Source: Sphingobacteriia bacterium
Lineage (GTDB): Bacteria; Bacteroidota; Bacteroidia; Chitinophagales; Chitinophagaceae
Reading direction: 5' to 3'
NCBI GenBank assembly: GCA_947456855.1
Contig: CANGTR010000014.1
Span: 1-36,857 of the forward strand
Length of the DNA: 36,857 nt
Within the stretch, counting starts at the first letter, position 1. Each line of letters opens with the position of its first letter. Both the position numbers and the translations under genes were made by a program. The notes beneath the pieces were generated by a model. That model was not told the DNA's origin and did no database searches. It saw only the letters and a list, made by a program, of their open reading frames with translations. Of this stretch, positions 9,095-17,078 are shown in pieces.

Positions 9095-10726
9095 ATGCAA
9101 ATTGGTACTTTTTCTTATCCACTTCCAGCAAATGATCCCGTATTATCATATGCCCCAGGAACCCCCGAAAAGGCAGCTTTAAAAAAGGCCCTGGCCGATC
9201 TTAAAAAAAAGGAATTAGATATTCCAATGTATATAGGCGGGAAAATGGTTAGAACCGACAAAAAAATGGCGATTCATCCCCCACACGAACTATCCCATAC
9301 ATTGGGACATTTTAGTGTTGGTGAAGAAAAGCATGTTCAAGCTGCTATTGCTGCTGCATTACAAGCCAAGGAAAAATGGGAAAATATGAGCTGGGAAAAT
9401 CGTGCACATATTTTTTTGAAAGCCGCTGATTTATTGGCTACCAAATATCGCTATCAAATGGTTGCTTCAACCATGTTGTGTCAAAGTAAAAATGCGTACC
9501 AAGCAGAGATTGATAGTACTTGTGAATTGATAGATTTTTTAAGATTCAATGTTCATTTCTTAAGTGAAATTTATAAGCAGCAACCAGTTTCTGCTCCTGG
9601 AATGCACAATAGAATGGAATGGAGATCTTTAGAAGGATTTGTGTTAGCCGTTACCCCTTTTAATTTTACTGCTATCGGCGGCAACTTGCCTACATCTGCT
9701 GCCATGTGTGGCAATGTGGTTGTTTGGAAACCTGCCAATACACAAATTTATTCTGCTCAATTGTTTATGCGCATTTTAAAAGAAGCTGGATTACCTGATG
9801 GTGTTATCAATTTGATTTATGTTGATGGACCAACAATAGGAAAAGTTTGTTTTTCTCATAGAGACTTTGCTGGTGTTCATTTTACTGGTTCAACTGGGGT
9901 TTTTAATAATATGTGGAAGGTGATTGGAGAAAATATGGGCATGTATAAATCGTACCCGAGAATTGTTGGTGAAACAGGTGGAAAGGATTTTGTGGTTGCC
10001 CATAAATCAGCTGATATAGATACAGTTGTAACTGCTTTAGCAAGAGGTGCATTTGAATATCAGGGACAAAAATGTTCGGCTGCATCAAGGGCTTATATTC
10101 CGAGTAATATTGCCAATGCAGTATTAAGCAAATTGGTAACTGCCGTTGAATCGATGAAGATGGGAACTGTAGAAGATTTTACCAATTTCATCAATGCTGT
10201 AATTGATGAAAAATCTTACACAAGTATTACTAAATACATCGTTAATGCCAAGAAGAATAAGAAAGTAAAAATTATCGCTGGCGGCAATTTTAGTAAAACA
10301 AAAGGCTATTTTATTGAACCAACAGTAATTGTTTCTAAGGATCCAAAATCAGTTACCATGTGCGAAGAAATTTTTGGACCAGTATTAACGATATATGTTT
10401 ATCCAGCAGAACAATTCGAAAAAACATTGGCATTGGTAGATAGTACTTCTGCCTATGCATTAACTGGTGCAATTATTGCTCAAGACCGCGCAGCCGTTGA
10501 ATTGGCTACCAACAAGTTAAGAAATGCAGCTGGCAATTTTTATATCAATGATAAACCAACAGGAGCCGTTGTAGGTCAACAGCCATTTGGAGGAGCAAGG
10601 GCTTCGGGCACCAATGATAAAGCAGGAAGCGCCTTGAATTTATACAGATGGTTGAGTGCAAGAACGATTAAAGAAACCTACAATCCTCCTACGCAATATG
10701 GATACCCATTTTTACTTGAGGCGTAA
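9095..10726 (+). CDS. pruA: L-glutamate gamma-semialdehyde dehydrogenase (1-pyrroline-5-carboxylate dehydrogenase)
   Basis: Oxidises glutamate semialdehyde (the open form of P5C) to glutamate with NAD+, the second step of proline breakdown and the exit of the ornithine route. The 543-residue length matches the stand-alone type-1 P5C dehydrogenase (eukaryote- and Bacteroidota-like) rather than bifunctional PutA. Visible motifs are VTPFNFTAIGGNLP (oxyanion Asn), the cofactor segment HFTGSTGVFNNMW, GETGGKDFV with the general base Glu293, and EYQGQKCSAASR with catalytic Cys327. CEEIFGPVLTIYVY and QQPFGGARASGTNDKAGS are near the C-terminus. It looks monocistronic and ends in a clear terminator (10756-10794). 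No proline dehydrogenase gene is in the window. Confidence 0.95.
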   Translation: MQIGTFSYPLPANDPVLSYAPGTPEKAALKKALADLKKKELDIPMYIGGKMVRTDKKMAIHPPHELSHTLGHFSVGEEKHVQAAIAAALQAKEKWENMSWENRAHIFLKAADLLATKYRYQMVASTMLCQSKNAYQAEIDSTCELIDFLRFNVHFLSEIYKQQPVSAPGMHNRMEWRSLEGFVLAVTPFNFTAIGGNLPTSAAMCGNVVVWKPANTQIYSAQLFMRILKEAGLPDGVINLIYVDGPTIGKVCFSHRDFAGVHFTGSTGVFNNMWKVIGENMGMYKSYPRIVGETGGKDFVVAHKSADIDTVVTALARGAFEYQGQKCSAASRAYIPSNIANAVLSKLVTAVESMKMGTVEDFTNFINAVIDEKSYTSITKYIVNAKKNKKVKIIAGGNFSKTKGYFIEPTVIVSKDPKSVTMCEEIFGPVLTIYVYPAEQFEKTLALVDSTSAYALTGAIIAQDRAAVELATNKLRNAAGNFYINDKPTGAVVGQQPFGGARASGTNDKAGSALNLYRWLSARTIKETYNPPTQYGYPFLLEA

Positions 10727-10729
10727 AAA

Positions 10730-10748
10730 GATAAGAGATAAGAGATAA
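10730..10748. repeat. Short tandem repeat, GATAAGA units
   Basis: Three head-to-tail heptamers start four bases after the pruA stop codon: GATAAGA, GATAAGA and a truncated GATAAC. It is a small microsatellite-like repeat of no evident function. Confidence 0.6.
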
Positions 10749-10755
10749 CGTTAAA

Positions 10756-10794
10756 AAAAATCCGGAAAATGAATGAATCAAATTCCGGATTTTT
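10756..10794. terminator. Rho-independent terminator, probably bidirectional
   Basis: Perfect 12-base arms AAAAATCCGGAA (10756-10767) and TTCCGGATTTTT (10783-10794) flank a 15-nt loop, with T-rich flanks on both strands. It lies 30 bases past pruA on the plus strand and about 80 bases past the fasciclin gene on the minus strand, so it can serve both. Confidence 0.85.
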
Positions 10795-10875
10795 ATTTTA
10801 TTATTTCCTAACTATTAATTCCTTTCTATGAAAAAAATCCTTGCAACTAATTTTATATCCAATCTATTACTTTAA

Positions 10876-11388
10876 TTACTTAGGTAATACAACAGTATCA
10901 ATAACATGTACGATTCCGTTACCAGCTTTTAAATCAGTAGCAACAACAGTTGATACGCCACCGTTCTCATCTGTAAGGATAACCTTTCCGTCTTTTAAAG
11001 AAGCAGTTAAAGTACCACCACTAACTGTTTTTACAGCAGCTTTTCCTTTACCAGCTTTAATGGCAGCAACAACAGCAGCAGCATCTAAATTACCAGCAAC
11101 CACATGATAAGTTAAGATTTTGGTTAAAGTTGCTTTGCTTTCTGGTTTCAATAAGTTTTCTACAGTTCCAGCAGGTAATTTAGCAAAAGCAGCATTAACT
11201 GGTGCAAATACAGTAAAAGGACCAGCAGACTGTAAAGTTTCTACTAAACCCGCAGCTTTAACAGCAGCAACTAAGGTAGAATGGTCTTTAGAACCAACAG
11301 CGATGTCAACTACAGTTTTTTGAGCTGATACACTTGTGAAGGCAGTTGCAATTACAATTGCAATAGATGCGATGAATTTGAATTTCAT
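10876..11388 (-). CDS. Secreted fasciclin (FAS1) domain protein
   Basis: A 170-residue exported protein made of one FAS1 domain, a fold associated with cell adhesion and matrix contact. The signal peptide [23 protein letters not shown] ends after about residue 23 with an AxA-like site and no lipobox. The FAS1 H1 motif reads [23 protein letters not shown] lies in the centre, and the H2 motif near the C-terminus is [14 protein letters not shown]. The mature domain fills the rest of the protein, so this is the minimal one-domain form common in Bacteroidota. The protein is strikingly rich in Ala, Val and Lys. It is isolated on its strand, with 188 bases to pruA and 213 bases to the next gene; a promoter could not be picked out with confidence. 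Confidence 0.92.
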   Translation of the reverse strand: MKFKFIASIAIVIATAFTSVSAQKTVVDIAVGSKDHSTLVAAVKAAGLVETLQSAGPFTVFAPVNAAFAKLPAGTVENLLKPESKATLTKILTYHVVAGNLDAAAVVAAIKAGKGKAAVKTVSGGTLTASLKDGKVILTDENGGVSTVVATDLKAGNGIVHVIDTVVLPK

Positions 11389-11601
11389 TTTGTTTATTTT
11401 TTTTATAACTACAGTTAAACAAAATGAATTGTTCTGAATAGTTGTTAAAATCGTAAAATTAACAGCACTGTTTATATTTTCTGGGCATTTCTAAGCTCAA
11501 TAATCAACAAAGTATCTAACAAATAAAAAAACATAAAATGATGAAGCCAACCTCAACATTTTACAAAATATTGGTGTTATTTTATGTTGATATTAACTAC
11601 T

Positions 11602-12075
11602 ATGGCAAAACCTACACTCGAATTAATAGAAGCTTTAAGGCAAACAGCCAATAATCTAAAAAATGGCGCCCACTATGCTTGGGGAAATCATGGAGCTTGT
11701 AATTGTGGAAACCTTTTACAAACCGTTGCCAAATTATCCAAAGAAGAAATTTTAACCTATGCCCATGCTGGTATTGGCGAATGGACTGAATTAGCGGTTG
11801 ATTTTTGCCCTATAAGCAATGCCCCAATTGATTTATTGCTCAAAAAATTACAAGAAATCGGACTAACACCTACAGATATTCACCATTTAGAATACCTAGA
11901 TGACCGAACTATTTTAAACCAATTACCAGGAGGTTTCAGATGGCTAAAACGAAATCAGCGAGAAGATGTAATAGCCTATTTTGAAACTTTTGCTTTGATT
12001 CTTGAAGAATCTTTCTTAGCTAAAATTCGGATACCTTATCCCCCAGAAGCTATTTTGGAGCTGCAAGAAGCATAA
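11602..12075 (+). CDS. Conserved-looking cytosolic protein of unknown function
   Basis: A 157-residue protein without signal peptide or membrane segment; I do not recognise a named family. It starts MAKPTLELIEALRQTANNL and has a Cys-rich turn HYAWGNHGACNCGNLLQTVAKL (His, three Cys) that could bind metal. A second patch is AVDFCPISNAPIDLLLKKLQEIGL. YLDDRTILNQLPGGFRWLKRNQREDVIAYFETFAL follows. An upstream in-frame ATG at 11584 adds the residues MLILTT. The ATG at 11602 gives a more usual N-terminus and was chosen. It stands alone, 90 bases before pdhA, where a separate promoter is seen. Confidence 0.7.
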   Translation: MAKPTLELIEALRQTANNLKNGAHYAWGNHGACNCGNLLQTVAKLSKEEILTYAHAGIGEWTELAVDFCPISNAPIDLLLKKLQEIGLTPTDIHHLEYLDDRTILNQLPGGFRWLKRNQREDVIAYFETFALILEESFLAKIRIPYPPEAILELQEA

Positions 12076-12138
12076 ATTTTACATTCAACCCAACATTTTT
12101 ACCTACCCTGGGGCATATGGACTATCGACTATATACCC

Positions 12139-12146
12139 TATATTTG
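12139..12146 (+). promoter_or_regulatory. Putative -7 promoter element upstream of pdhA
   Basis: TATATTTG matches the Bacteroidota -7 consensus TAnnTTTG and lies 20 bases before the GTG start at 12166. No TTG was seen at the right distance upstream, so only half of the promoter is supported. If used, it would give a leader of roughly 15 bases. Confidence 0.4.
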
Positions 12147-12165
12147 CGACTCAAATTTTTGAATA

Positions 12166-13161
12166 GTGCCAACAAAATTTTCTAAAGAAACTTATCTCTA
12201 TTGGTATGAGTTGATGCAGCTCATTCGTCAGTTCGAATTAAAGGCCGAAGAAATGTATAAAATGGCAGGAAAAATCCGTGGATTTTTTCATGCTTATATC
12301 GGCCAAGAAGCAATTGCTGCAGGATGTATGACAGCTACATCTGCAGATGATCCATTTATAACTGCTTATCGAGATCATGGCTTAGCTCTTGCAAAAGGAG
12401 TTAGCGCCAATGCATGTATGGCAGAATTGTATGGAAAAGCTACAGGATGTGCAAAAGGCAAAGGTGGTAGTATGCACTTTTTTAGTGTAGAACATAAATT
12501 CTTTGGCGGCCATGGTATTGTAGGTGCTCAAATAGGTACAGGAGCTGGTTTGGCTTTTGCAGAAAAATACAAAGGCACTCAAAATGTGGTGCTTTGTTAC
12601 TTTGGAGATGGCGCTGCCAGACAAGGAATGTTACATGAAACATTCAATCTTGCCATGTTGTGGAAATTACCAGTCATTTTTATTTGTGAGAATAATAATT
12701 ACGCAATGGGAACTTCTATTTCTAGAACAAGTAATGTTATTGATATTTATAAATTAGCAGATGCATATGATATGCCTGCAGATAAAATCGATGGCATGTC
12801 TCCGGAAGCTGTTCATGAAAGCGTTGCAAGGGCGGTAAAAAGAGCCAAAGAAGGCGATGGCCCTACCCTTTTGGAAATGAAGACCTATCGTTATAAAGGT
12901 CACTCTGTGTCTGATCCTCAAAAATACAGAACCAAAGAGGAAGTAGACGAATACAAAGACCAAGATCCTATTGATAAAGTAGCCAATACCATTTTAGAAA
13001 ACGGATTTGCAACAAAAGAAGATTTGCAATTCATCGACCAAAAAATAAATGCTTTGGTAGACGAGTCTGTTCGTTTTGCAGAAGAAAGCCCATGGCCTGC
13101 TGATGATGAATTATTAAAAGATATTTATATAGACGAGCAATACCCTTTTATTGTAGATTAA
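12166..13161 (+). CDS. pdhA: Pyruvate dehydrogenase E1 component, alpha subunit
   Basis: The thiamine-diphosphate-binding subunit that decarboxylates pyruvate in the pyruvate dehydrogenase complex, linking glycolysis to acetyl-CoA. The 331-residue length and the opening KFSKETYLYWYELMQLIRQFE fit the family. Key features are RGFFHAYIGQEAIAAG, the substrate-side GKGGSMHFF and GGHGIVGAQIGTGAG. The ThDP/Mg2+ motif begins with GDG at residues 147-149 and ends ENNNYAMGTS. The phosphorylation-loop region YRYKGHSVSDPQKYRTKEE is also present. The start is a GTG: a stop codon (12160-12162) lies just two codons upstream in frame, leaving no ATG option. E1-beta (pdhB) and E2 are not adjacent; the TPR protein gene follows after 22 bases. 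Confidence 0.95.
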   Translation: MPTKFSKETYLYWYELMQLIRQFELKAEEMYKMAGKIRGFFHAYIGQEAIAAGCMTATSADDPFITAYRDHGLALAKGVSANACMAELYGKATGCAKGKGGSMHFFSVEHKFFGGHGIVGAQIGTGAGLAFAEKYKGTQNVVLCYFGDGAARQGMLHETFNLAMLWKLPVIFICENNNYAMGTSISRTSNVIDIYKLADAYDMPADKIDGMSPEAVHESVARAVKRAKEGDGPTLLEMKTYRYKGHSVSDPQKYRTKEEVDEYKDQDPIDKVANTILENGFATKEDLQFIDQKINALVDESVRFAEESPWPADDELLKDIYIDEQYPFIVD

Positions 13162-13183
13162 TAAAAAAGTTTAAACAAATACT

Positions 13184-13876
13184 ATGAGCGAGAAACACGA
13201 AAGTGCAGTTGACATGAATGAAACCCTTCTGAAGGCTGAAACAACTTGGAAAAAAATACAGAAACCAGTTTTAGGAACAGTTGTTGCTGTTTTGGTAATT
13301 GTTGGAGGATGGTTAGGCTACCAAGAATTCATCATGAAACCGAAAGAAGAAAAAGCTGCTGAAGCTTTGTACAAAGCAGAACAATATTTTGGCATCGATT
13401 CATCTAATTTAGTTTTAAACGGAGATGGCCAAAGTAAAGGCGTATTGAATATTATTAGCAATTACAGTGGTACCAAAGCCGCTAATTTGGCACACTATTA
13501 TGCTGGAGTAAGTTATTTAAAATTGGGTCAATTTGATAAAGCAGTGACCCATTTAAAAGACTTCTCAACAGATGCAAAACAAGTTCAATTATTGGCAACA
13601 GGTTGTTTAGGTGATGCATATGCTGAATTAAATAAAAAAGAAGATGCAATTGCTGCTTACAAAAAAGCTGCAAATACATTTGATAAAGACGAAAATAATT
13701 CTTCTGAGTTTCTATTCAGAGCCGCTTTGCTTTCTGAAACAACAGGAAAAACAAAAGAAGCATTAGACATGTACAAAGAATTGAAAATGAAATTTCCTAA
13801 AACCGACAAAGGTTTTCAGGCAGATAAATATATTTATCGCTTAAGCATAGAAAAAAACGAACTTACTGCTCAATAA
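13184..13876 (+). CDS. Membrane-anchored tetratricopeptide repeat protein
   Basis: A 230-residue protein with a short charged N-terminus, one transmembrane helix (about residues 28-45, PVLGTVVAVLVIVGGWLGY) and a periplasmic C-terminal TPR array. Repeats are visible around AANLAHYYAGVSYLKLGQFDKAVTHL, LATGCLGDAYAELNKKEDAIAAYKKA and FRAALLSETTGKTKEALDMYKEL, and the last ends KFPKTDKG. The layout resembles YfgM-like or tol-pal-associated TPR proteins that bring partner proteins together; the partner here is unknown. Its stop codon overlaps the ribH start by one base (TAATG), so translation is probably coupled, and pdhA lies just upstream. Confidence 0.82.
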   Translation: MSEKHESAVDMNETLLKAETTWKKIQKPVLGTVVAVLVIVGGWLGYQEFIMKPKEEKAAEALYKAEQYFGIDSSNLVLNGDGQSKGVLNIISNYSGTKAANLAHYYAGVSYLKLGQFDKAVTHLKDFSTDAKQVQLLATGCLGDAYAELNKKEDAIAAYKKAANTFDKDENNSSEFLFRAALLSETTGKTKEALDMYKELKMKFPKTDKGFQADKYIYRLSIEKNELTAQ

Positions 13877-14355
13877 TGGCCACCAAAGGAAATACAACAT
13901 TAAACAAAGGCATCCCTGCATTAAAGGATGCCTTTGTTGTTATTGTTAAAACTGAATGGAATAAACAAATTATCAATCAGTTAGAAAGAGGCGCTATTCG
14001 TATTTTAAAAGAGAATGGCATTCATTACAAAGTAATTACGGTACCTGGGGCTTTTGAAATACCTTTTGCTGTAAAGAATCATTATGCATATTGCACGATT
14101 GTTCCAGATGCATATATAACTTTGGGTACAATCATTCAAGGGGATACACCACATTTTGATTATGTATGCAAGGCGGTTACGGATGGCGTTTTACAATTAA
14201 ACCTAACTATTGATGTACCAGTTGTATTTGGCGTATTAACAGTACTAAACGAGCAACAAGCAAAAGAAAGAATTGGTGGCATTCATGGTCATAAAGGAGA
14301 AGAAGCCGCCATTACAGCTCTAAAAATGATCAAGCTCAATCGTTCATTTAAATAA
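13876..14355 (+). CDS. ribH: 6,7-dimethyl-8-ribityllumazine synthase
   Basis: Joins 5-amino-6-ribitylaminouracil and dihydroxybutanone phosphate to make lumazine, the penultimate step of riboflavin synthesis; the family forms pentameric or icosahedral shells. The 159-residue length is usual. FVVIVKTEWNKQI corresponds to the substrate-binding ARFN-type region, TVPGAFEIPFA to the ribityl-binding loop, and TLGTIIQGDTPHFDYV holds catalytic His93. FGVLTVLNEQQA, ending with GHKGEEAAITAL, is the phosphate-binding part. The start overlaps the TPR gene by one base. A perfect 13-base hairpin lies within codons 10-21 (separate entry). No other rib genes are in the window. Confidence 0.95.
   Translation: MATKGNTTLNKGIPALKDAFVVIVKTEWNKQIINQLERGAIRILKENGIHYKVITVPGAFEIPFAVKNHYAYCTIVPDAYITLGTIIQGDTPHFDYVCKAVTDGVLQLNLTIDVPVVFGVLTVLNEQQAKERIGGIHGHKGEEAAITALKMIKLNRSFK
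13903..13938 (+). promoter_or_regulatory. Strong hairpin inside the 5' coding region of ribH
   Basis: Perfect 13-base arms AACAAAGGCATCC (13903-13915) and GGATGCCTTTGTT (13926-13938) enclose a ten-base loop. The structure begins 27 bases after the ribH ATG. The sequence after it (GTTATTGTTAAA) is only moderately T-rich, so it could act as a weak attenuator, a translation brake, or be a coincidence of coding sequence. Confidence 0.45.
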
Positions 14356-14365
14356 TTCCATACTT

Positions 14366-15085
14366 ATGAAAGTACAGTTATTTGTTCCATGCTTCATAGA
14401 TCAATTGTATCCGGATGTTGCTTTTAATATGGTTAAAGTATTGGAAAAAGCTGGCTGTACCATTCGTTATAATAAAAATCAAACCTGCTGCGGGCAACCA
14501 GCATTCAATGCTGGTTTCTGGGGAGAAGCGAAAGAAGTGTGTACAAAATTTTTAACCGATTTTGAGGGTGCAGAATACATCGTTGCGCCAAGTGCTAGTT
14601 GTGTTGGATTTGTAAAAAATTATTACAAAAAATTATTCGAAAATTCTTCTTACAAAAGCATGGCAGAAAAAACAGCCAATCGTATTTATGAATTTTCCGA
14701 TTTTTTAATCAACGTTTTACAAAAAGACGAATTTGGAGCAAGCTTTAATGGCAAAGCTACTTACCATGACAGTTGTGCTGCTTTGAGAGAATGTAAGATA
14801 AAAAATGAACCTCGGCAATTATTGAGCAAAGTGCAGGGGTTAGAAATAATTGAAATGGCTGATGCTGAAACCTGCTGCGGCTTTGGCGGTACTTTTGCTG
14901 TAAAATTTGAACCAATAAGCGTAGCAATGGCTGATCAAAAAATCACTCATGCCGCAGCAACTTCGGCTGAGTACATCATCAGTACTGATATGAGTTGCCT
15001 TATGCATATAGACGGTTGTGCTAAAAATCAGCAAAGCCATTTGAAAGTAATACATTTAGCAGATGTATTGGCGAGTGGCTGGTAA
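14366..15085 (+). CDS. LutA-like (Fe-S)-binding CCG-domain protein
   Basis: A 239-residue cytosolic protein of the LutA/YkgE family (two CCG domains, PF02754), whose founding members are part of the LutABC L-lactate oxidation complex. The first domain runs from VQLFVPCFIDQLYPDVA through NQTCCGQPAFNAGF to APSASCVGF. The second runs from TYHDSCAALRECKI through AETCCGFGGTFAVK to the Cys-containing DMSCLMHIDG. These Cys pairs are expected to hold iron-sulfur or disulfide-type centres. LutB and LutC are not neighbours here; ribH precedes it by ten bases. Lactate oxidation is a family-based inference, and a role as a heterodisulfide-reductase-like electron carrier cannot be excluded. Confidence 0.88.
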   Translation: MKVQLFVPCFIDQLYPDVAFNMVKVLEKAGCTIRYNKNQTCCGQPAFNAGFWGEAKEVCTKFLTDFEGAEYIVAPSASCVGFVKNYYKKLFENSSYKSMAEKTANRIYEFSDFLINVLQKDEFGASFNGKATYHDSCAALRECKIKNEPRQLLSKVQGLEIIEMADAETCCGFGGTFAVKFEPISVAMADQKITHAAATSAEYIISTDMSCLMHIDGCAKNQQSHLKVIHLADVLASGW

Positions 15086-15091
15086 GCCATT
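15074..15091. terminator. Small hairpin spanning the lutA-like and rnr stop codons
   Basis: Arms AGTGGCT (15074-15080) and AGCCATT (15085-15091), with a GGTA loop, form a seven-base stem including one G-U pair. It covers both convergent gene ends (stops at 15083-15085 and 15090-15092). The flanking sequence is not T-rich, so terminator activity is a weak guess. Confidence 0.3.
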
Positions 15092-17078
15092 ATTCACCCA
15101 GCACCCATTCAAAATCCAATTGACGCTTTTCTAAATTAGCTGCTACTACCCTGATAGATAATTTATCACCCATTTTAAAGGTCCTACCACTTCTTCTACC
15201 AACCAAACTATATTCAGATTCAACCAATCTAAAATCGTCAAAATCACTTAGACTTATTATACTAACCATTCCCTCGCATTTATGGTCTACCGTTTCTACA
15301 AAGAATCCAAAACTTGCAACACCGCTTACAACCCCTTCAAACACTTCCCCAATATGTCCTTTTAAAAATTCTACTTGTTTGTATTTATTACCAGCCCTTT
15401 CTGTTTCCATAGCTGCCCTTTCTCTTTCACTGCAATGTTTGCTTTTAGCTTCCATTTTCTTATCAACCATAGGGTTGCCATCCAAAACAGTTTCTAATAC
15501 ACGGTGTACCAAAATATCTGGATATCGTCTAATTGGTGAAGTGAAATGACAATAATGTTCAAAAGCCAATCCGTAATGGCCAATATTTTCAGCAGTATAA
15601 ACAGCTTTGGCCATAGTTCTAATACCCAATTGTTCTAGTACATGCTGCTCTGGCTTGCCCTTGGCATCGGATAACATCGAATTAAAGCTTTTGGCAATTG
15701 CTTGAGGAGTAGAAACATCAAATGAATGACCATATCTTTTTGCATATTGAATAAAGGGAGTCAATTTCTCTTCGTCTGGTTGATCATGCACTCTATAAGG
15801 AAATGGTATTGGTTTTTTATTTACGCTTTGTTTAGCCACATTTTCAGCAACAGTCTTGTTGGCCAATAACATGAATTCCTCAATCAATTGGTGGGCTTCT
15901 TTGCTTTCTTTTACAACTATTCCAATTGGGAAACCTTTTTCATCCAATTTAAATCGCACTTCGGAAGATGAAAAATTGATAGCACCTTTATTAAATCTTT
16001 TCTTTCTTAATTTTTGAGCAATATCATTAAGCAACAGTATTTCTTCCTTGTGCTTGCCATGTTTCGTTTCAACAATTTCCTGAACATCTTCATAAGTATA
16101 CCGATGATCAGAATGTATCACAGTTCTACCTAACCAATATTGTTTTACTTCCCCTTTCCCATTCATTTGAAAAATAGCGGCAAAAGTAAATTTGTCTTCA
16201 TGAGGCCTAAGAGAACACAACTCATTAGAAATTCTTTCGGGCAACATTGGATTTACACGATCGGGTAAATAAACAGAGGTAGCTCTTTTATAGGCTTCAG
16301 CATCTAATTCTGTATCTGGATGAACATAATAACTAACATCAGCAATATGAACACCAATTTCGTATTTGTCTTCCCCTAATTTTCTAAAAGAAATGGCATC
16401 ATCAAAATCCTTTGCATCTACAGGATCAATTGTAAAAGTCAATATATCCCTGCAATCTTTTCTTCGTTTGATTTCTTCGCTGTCTAATACATCAGGCAGT
16501 CTTGCAGCTTCTTCCAGTACTAAATCTGGAAAACTAAGCGGAAAACCTGCTTCAGCCAATAACTCTTTCATTGCTGCATCATTCTCATTTTCTGCCAATA
16601 AAACACCAACTACTTTACCAACAGGCTTCTTATCTTCCTTGTCCCATTTCACCAATTGAACCACTACCCTTTCTTTGTGTTTTGCTCCATTTAAGTCGCC
16701 CATAGGAATATACAAATCAGGCATTGGCTTATCTGTGTCTGGAACAAAAAAAGCATGGTGAGCAGATAATTGAATATGACCTATAAATTCTGTTTGTTTG
16801 CGGGAAACCACTTCTACAATTTTGCCTTCTTTTTTACCCGTTCTTGCATTTTCTTTTATTATTTTAACTCGAACGGTATCTCCATTTAAAGCAGTCATGA
16901 AATCATTAGGCCTTACCAATACATCGCCAGATTGATCTTCTACAACTACATAGCCCATCCCTGATCTGGTAACGTCTAATTTCCCTTTTAAGGATTGCAC
17001 CATAATGGTTTTGGCCTTTAGCTTTTGCTTTGATTTCTTTTTGGGCGCTGGACGTGATGCTGATTTATTTTTTTTCAT
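15090..17078 (-). CDS. rnr: Ribonuclease R (RNase II family 3'-5' exoribonuclease)
   Basis: A processive, Mg2+-dependent exoribonuclease that degrades structured RNA and takes part in rRNA and mRNA quality control. The start was set at the ATG at 17078, giving 662 residues that begin MKKNKSASRPAPKKKSKQK, a basic N-terminal tail. The frame is open further upstream into lpxK, but the extra 24 residues look unrelated. OB/cold-shock domains cover about residues 25-170. The RNB catalytic domain starts with TIDPVDAKDFDDAISF (Asp218, 221, 224, 226, 227). A C-terminal S1 domain begins GEVFEGVVSGVASFGFFVE near residue 580. It is the last gene of the bioD-fau-lpxK-rnr operon and overlaps lpxK by 14 bases. 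Confidence 0.95.
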   Translation of the reverse strand: MKKNKSASRPAPKKKSKQKLKAKTIMVQSLKGKLDVTRSGMGYVVVEDQSGDVLVRPNDFMTALNGDTVRVKIIKENARTGKKEGKIVEVVSRKQTEFIGHIQLSAHHAFFVPDTDKPMPDLYIPMGDLNGAKHKERVVVQLVKWDKEDKKPVGKVVGVLLAENENDAAMKELLAEAGFPLSFPDLVLEEAARLPDVLDSEEIKRRKDCRDILTFTIDPVDAKDFDDAISFRKLGEDKYEIGVHIADVSYYVHPDTELDAEAYKRATSVYLPDRVNPMLPERISNELCSLRPHEDKFTFAAIFQMNGKGEVKQYWLGRTVIHSDHRYTYEDVQEIVETKHGKHKEEILLLNDIAQKLRKKRFNKGAINFSSSEVRFKLDEKGFPIGIVVKESKEAHQLIEEFMLLANKTVAENVAKQSVNKKPIPFPYRVHDQPDEEKLTPFIQYAKRYGHSFDVSTPQAIAKSFNSMLSDAKGKPEQHVLEQLGIRTMAKAVYTAENIGHYGLAFEHYCHFTSPIRRYPDILVHRVLETVLDGNPMVDKKMEAKSKHCSERERAAMETERAGNKYKQVEFLKGHIGEVFEGVVSGVASFGFFVETVDHKCEGMVSIISLSDFDDFRLVESEYSLVGRRSGRTFKMGDKLSIRVVAANLEKRQLDFEWVLGE

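Noticed and set aside
10841..11323. Two plus-strand frames opposite the fasciclin gene
   Set aside because: They are Thr/Ala/Val-rich antisense reflections of the Ala/Val/Lys-rich FAS1 coding sequence.
11538..11654. A 38-codon frame (MMKPTSTFYKIL...) overlapping the start of the unknown gene at 11602
   Set aside because: It overlaps a better-supported gene in another frame and has no recognisable feature or clear initiation signal.
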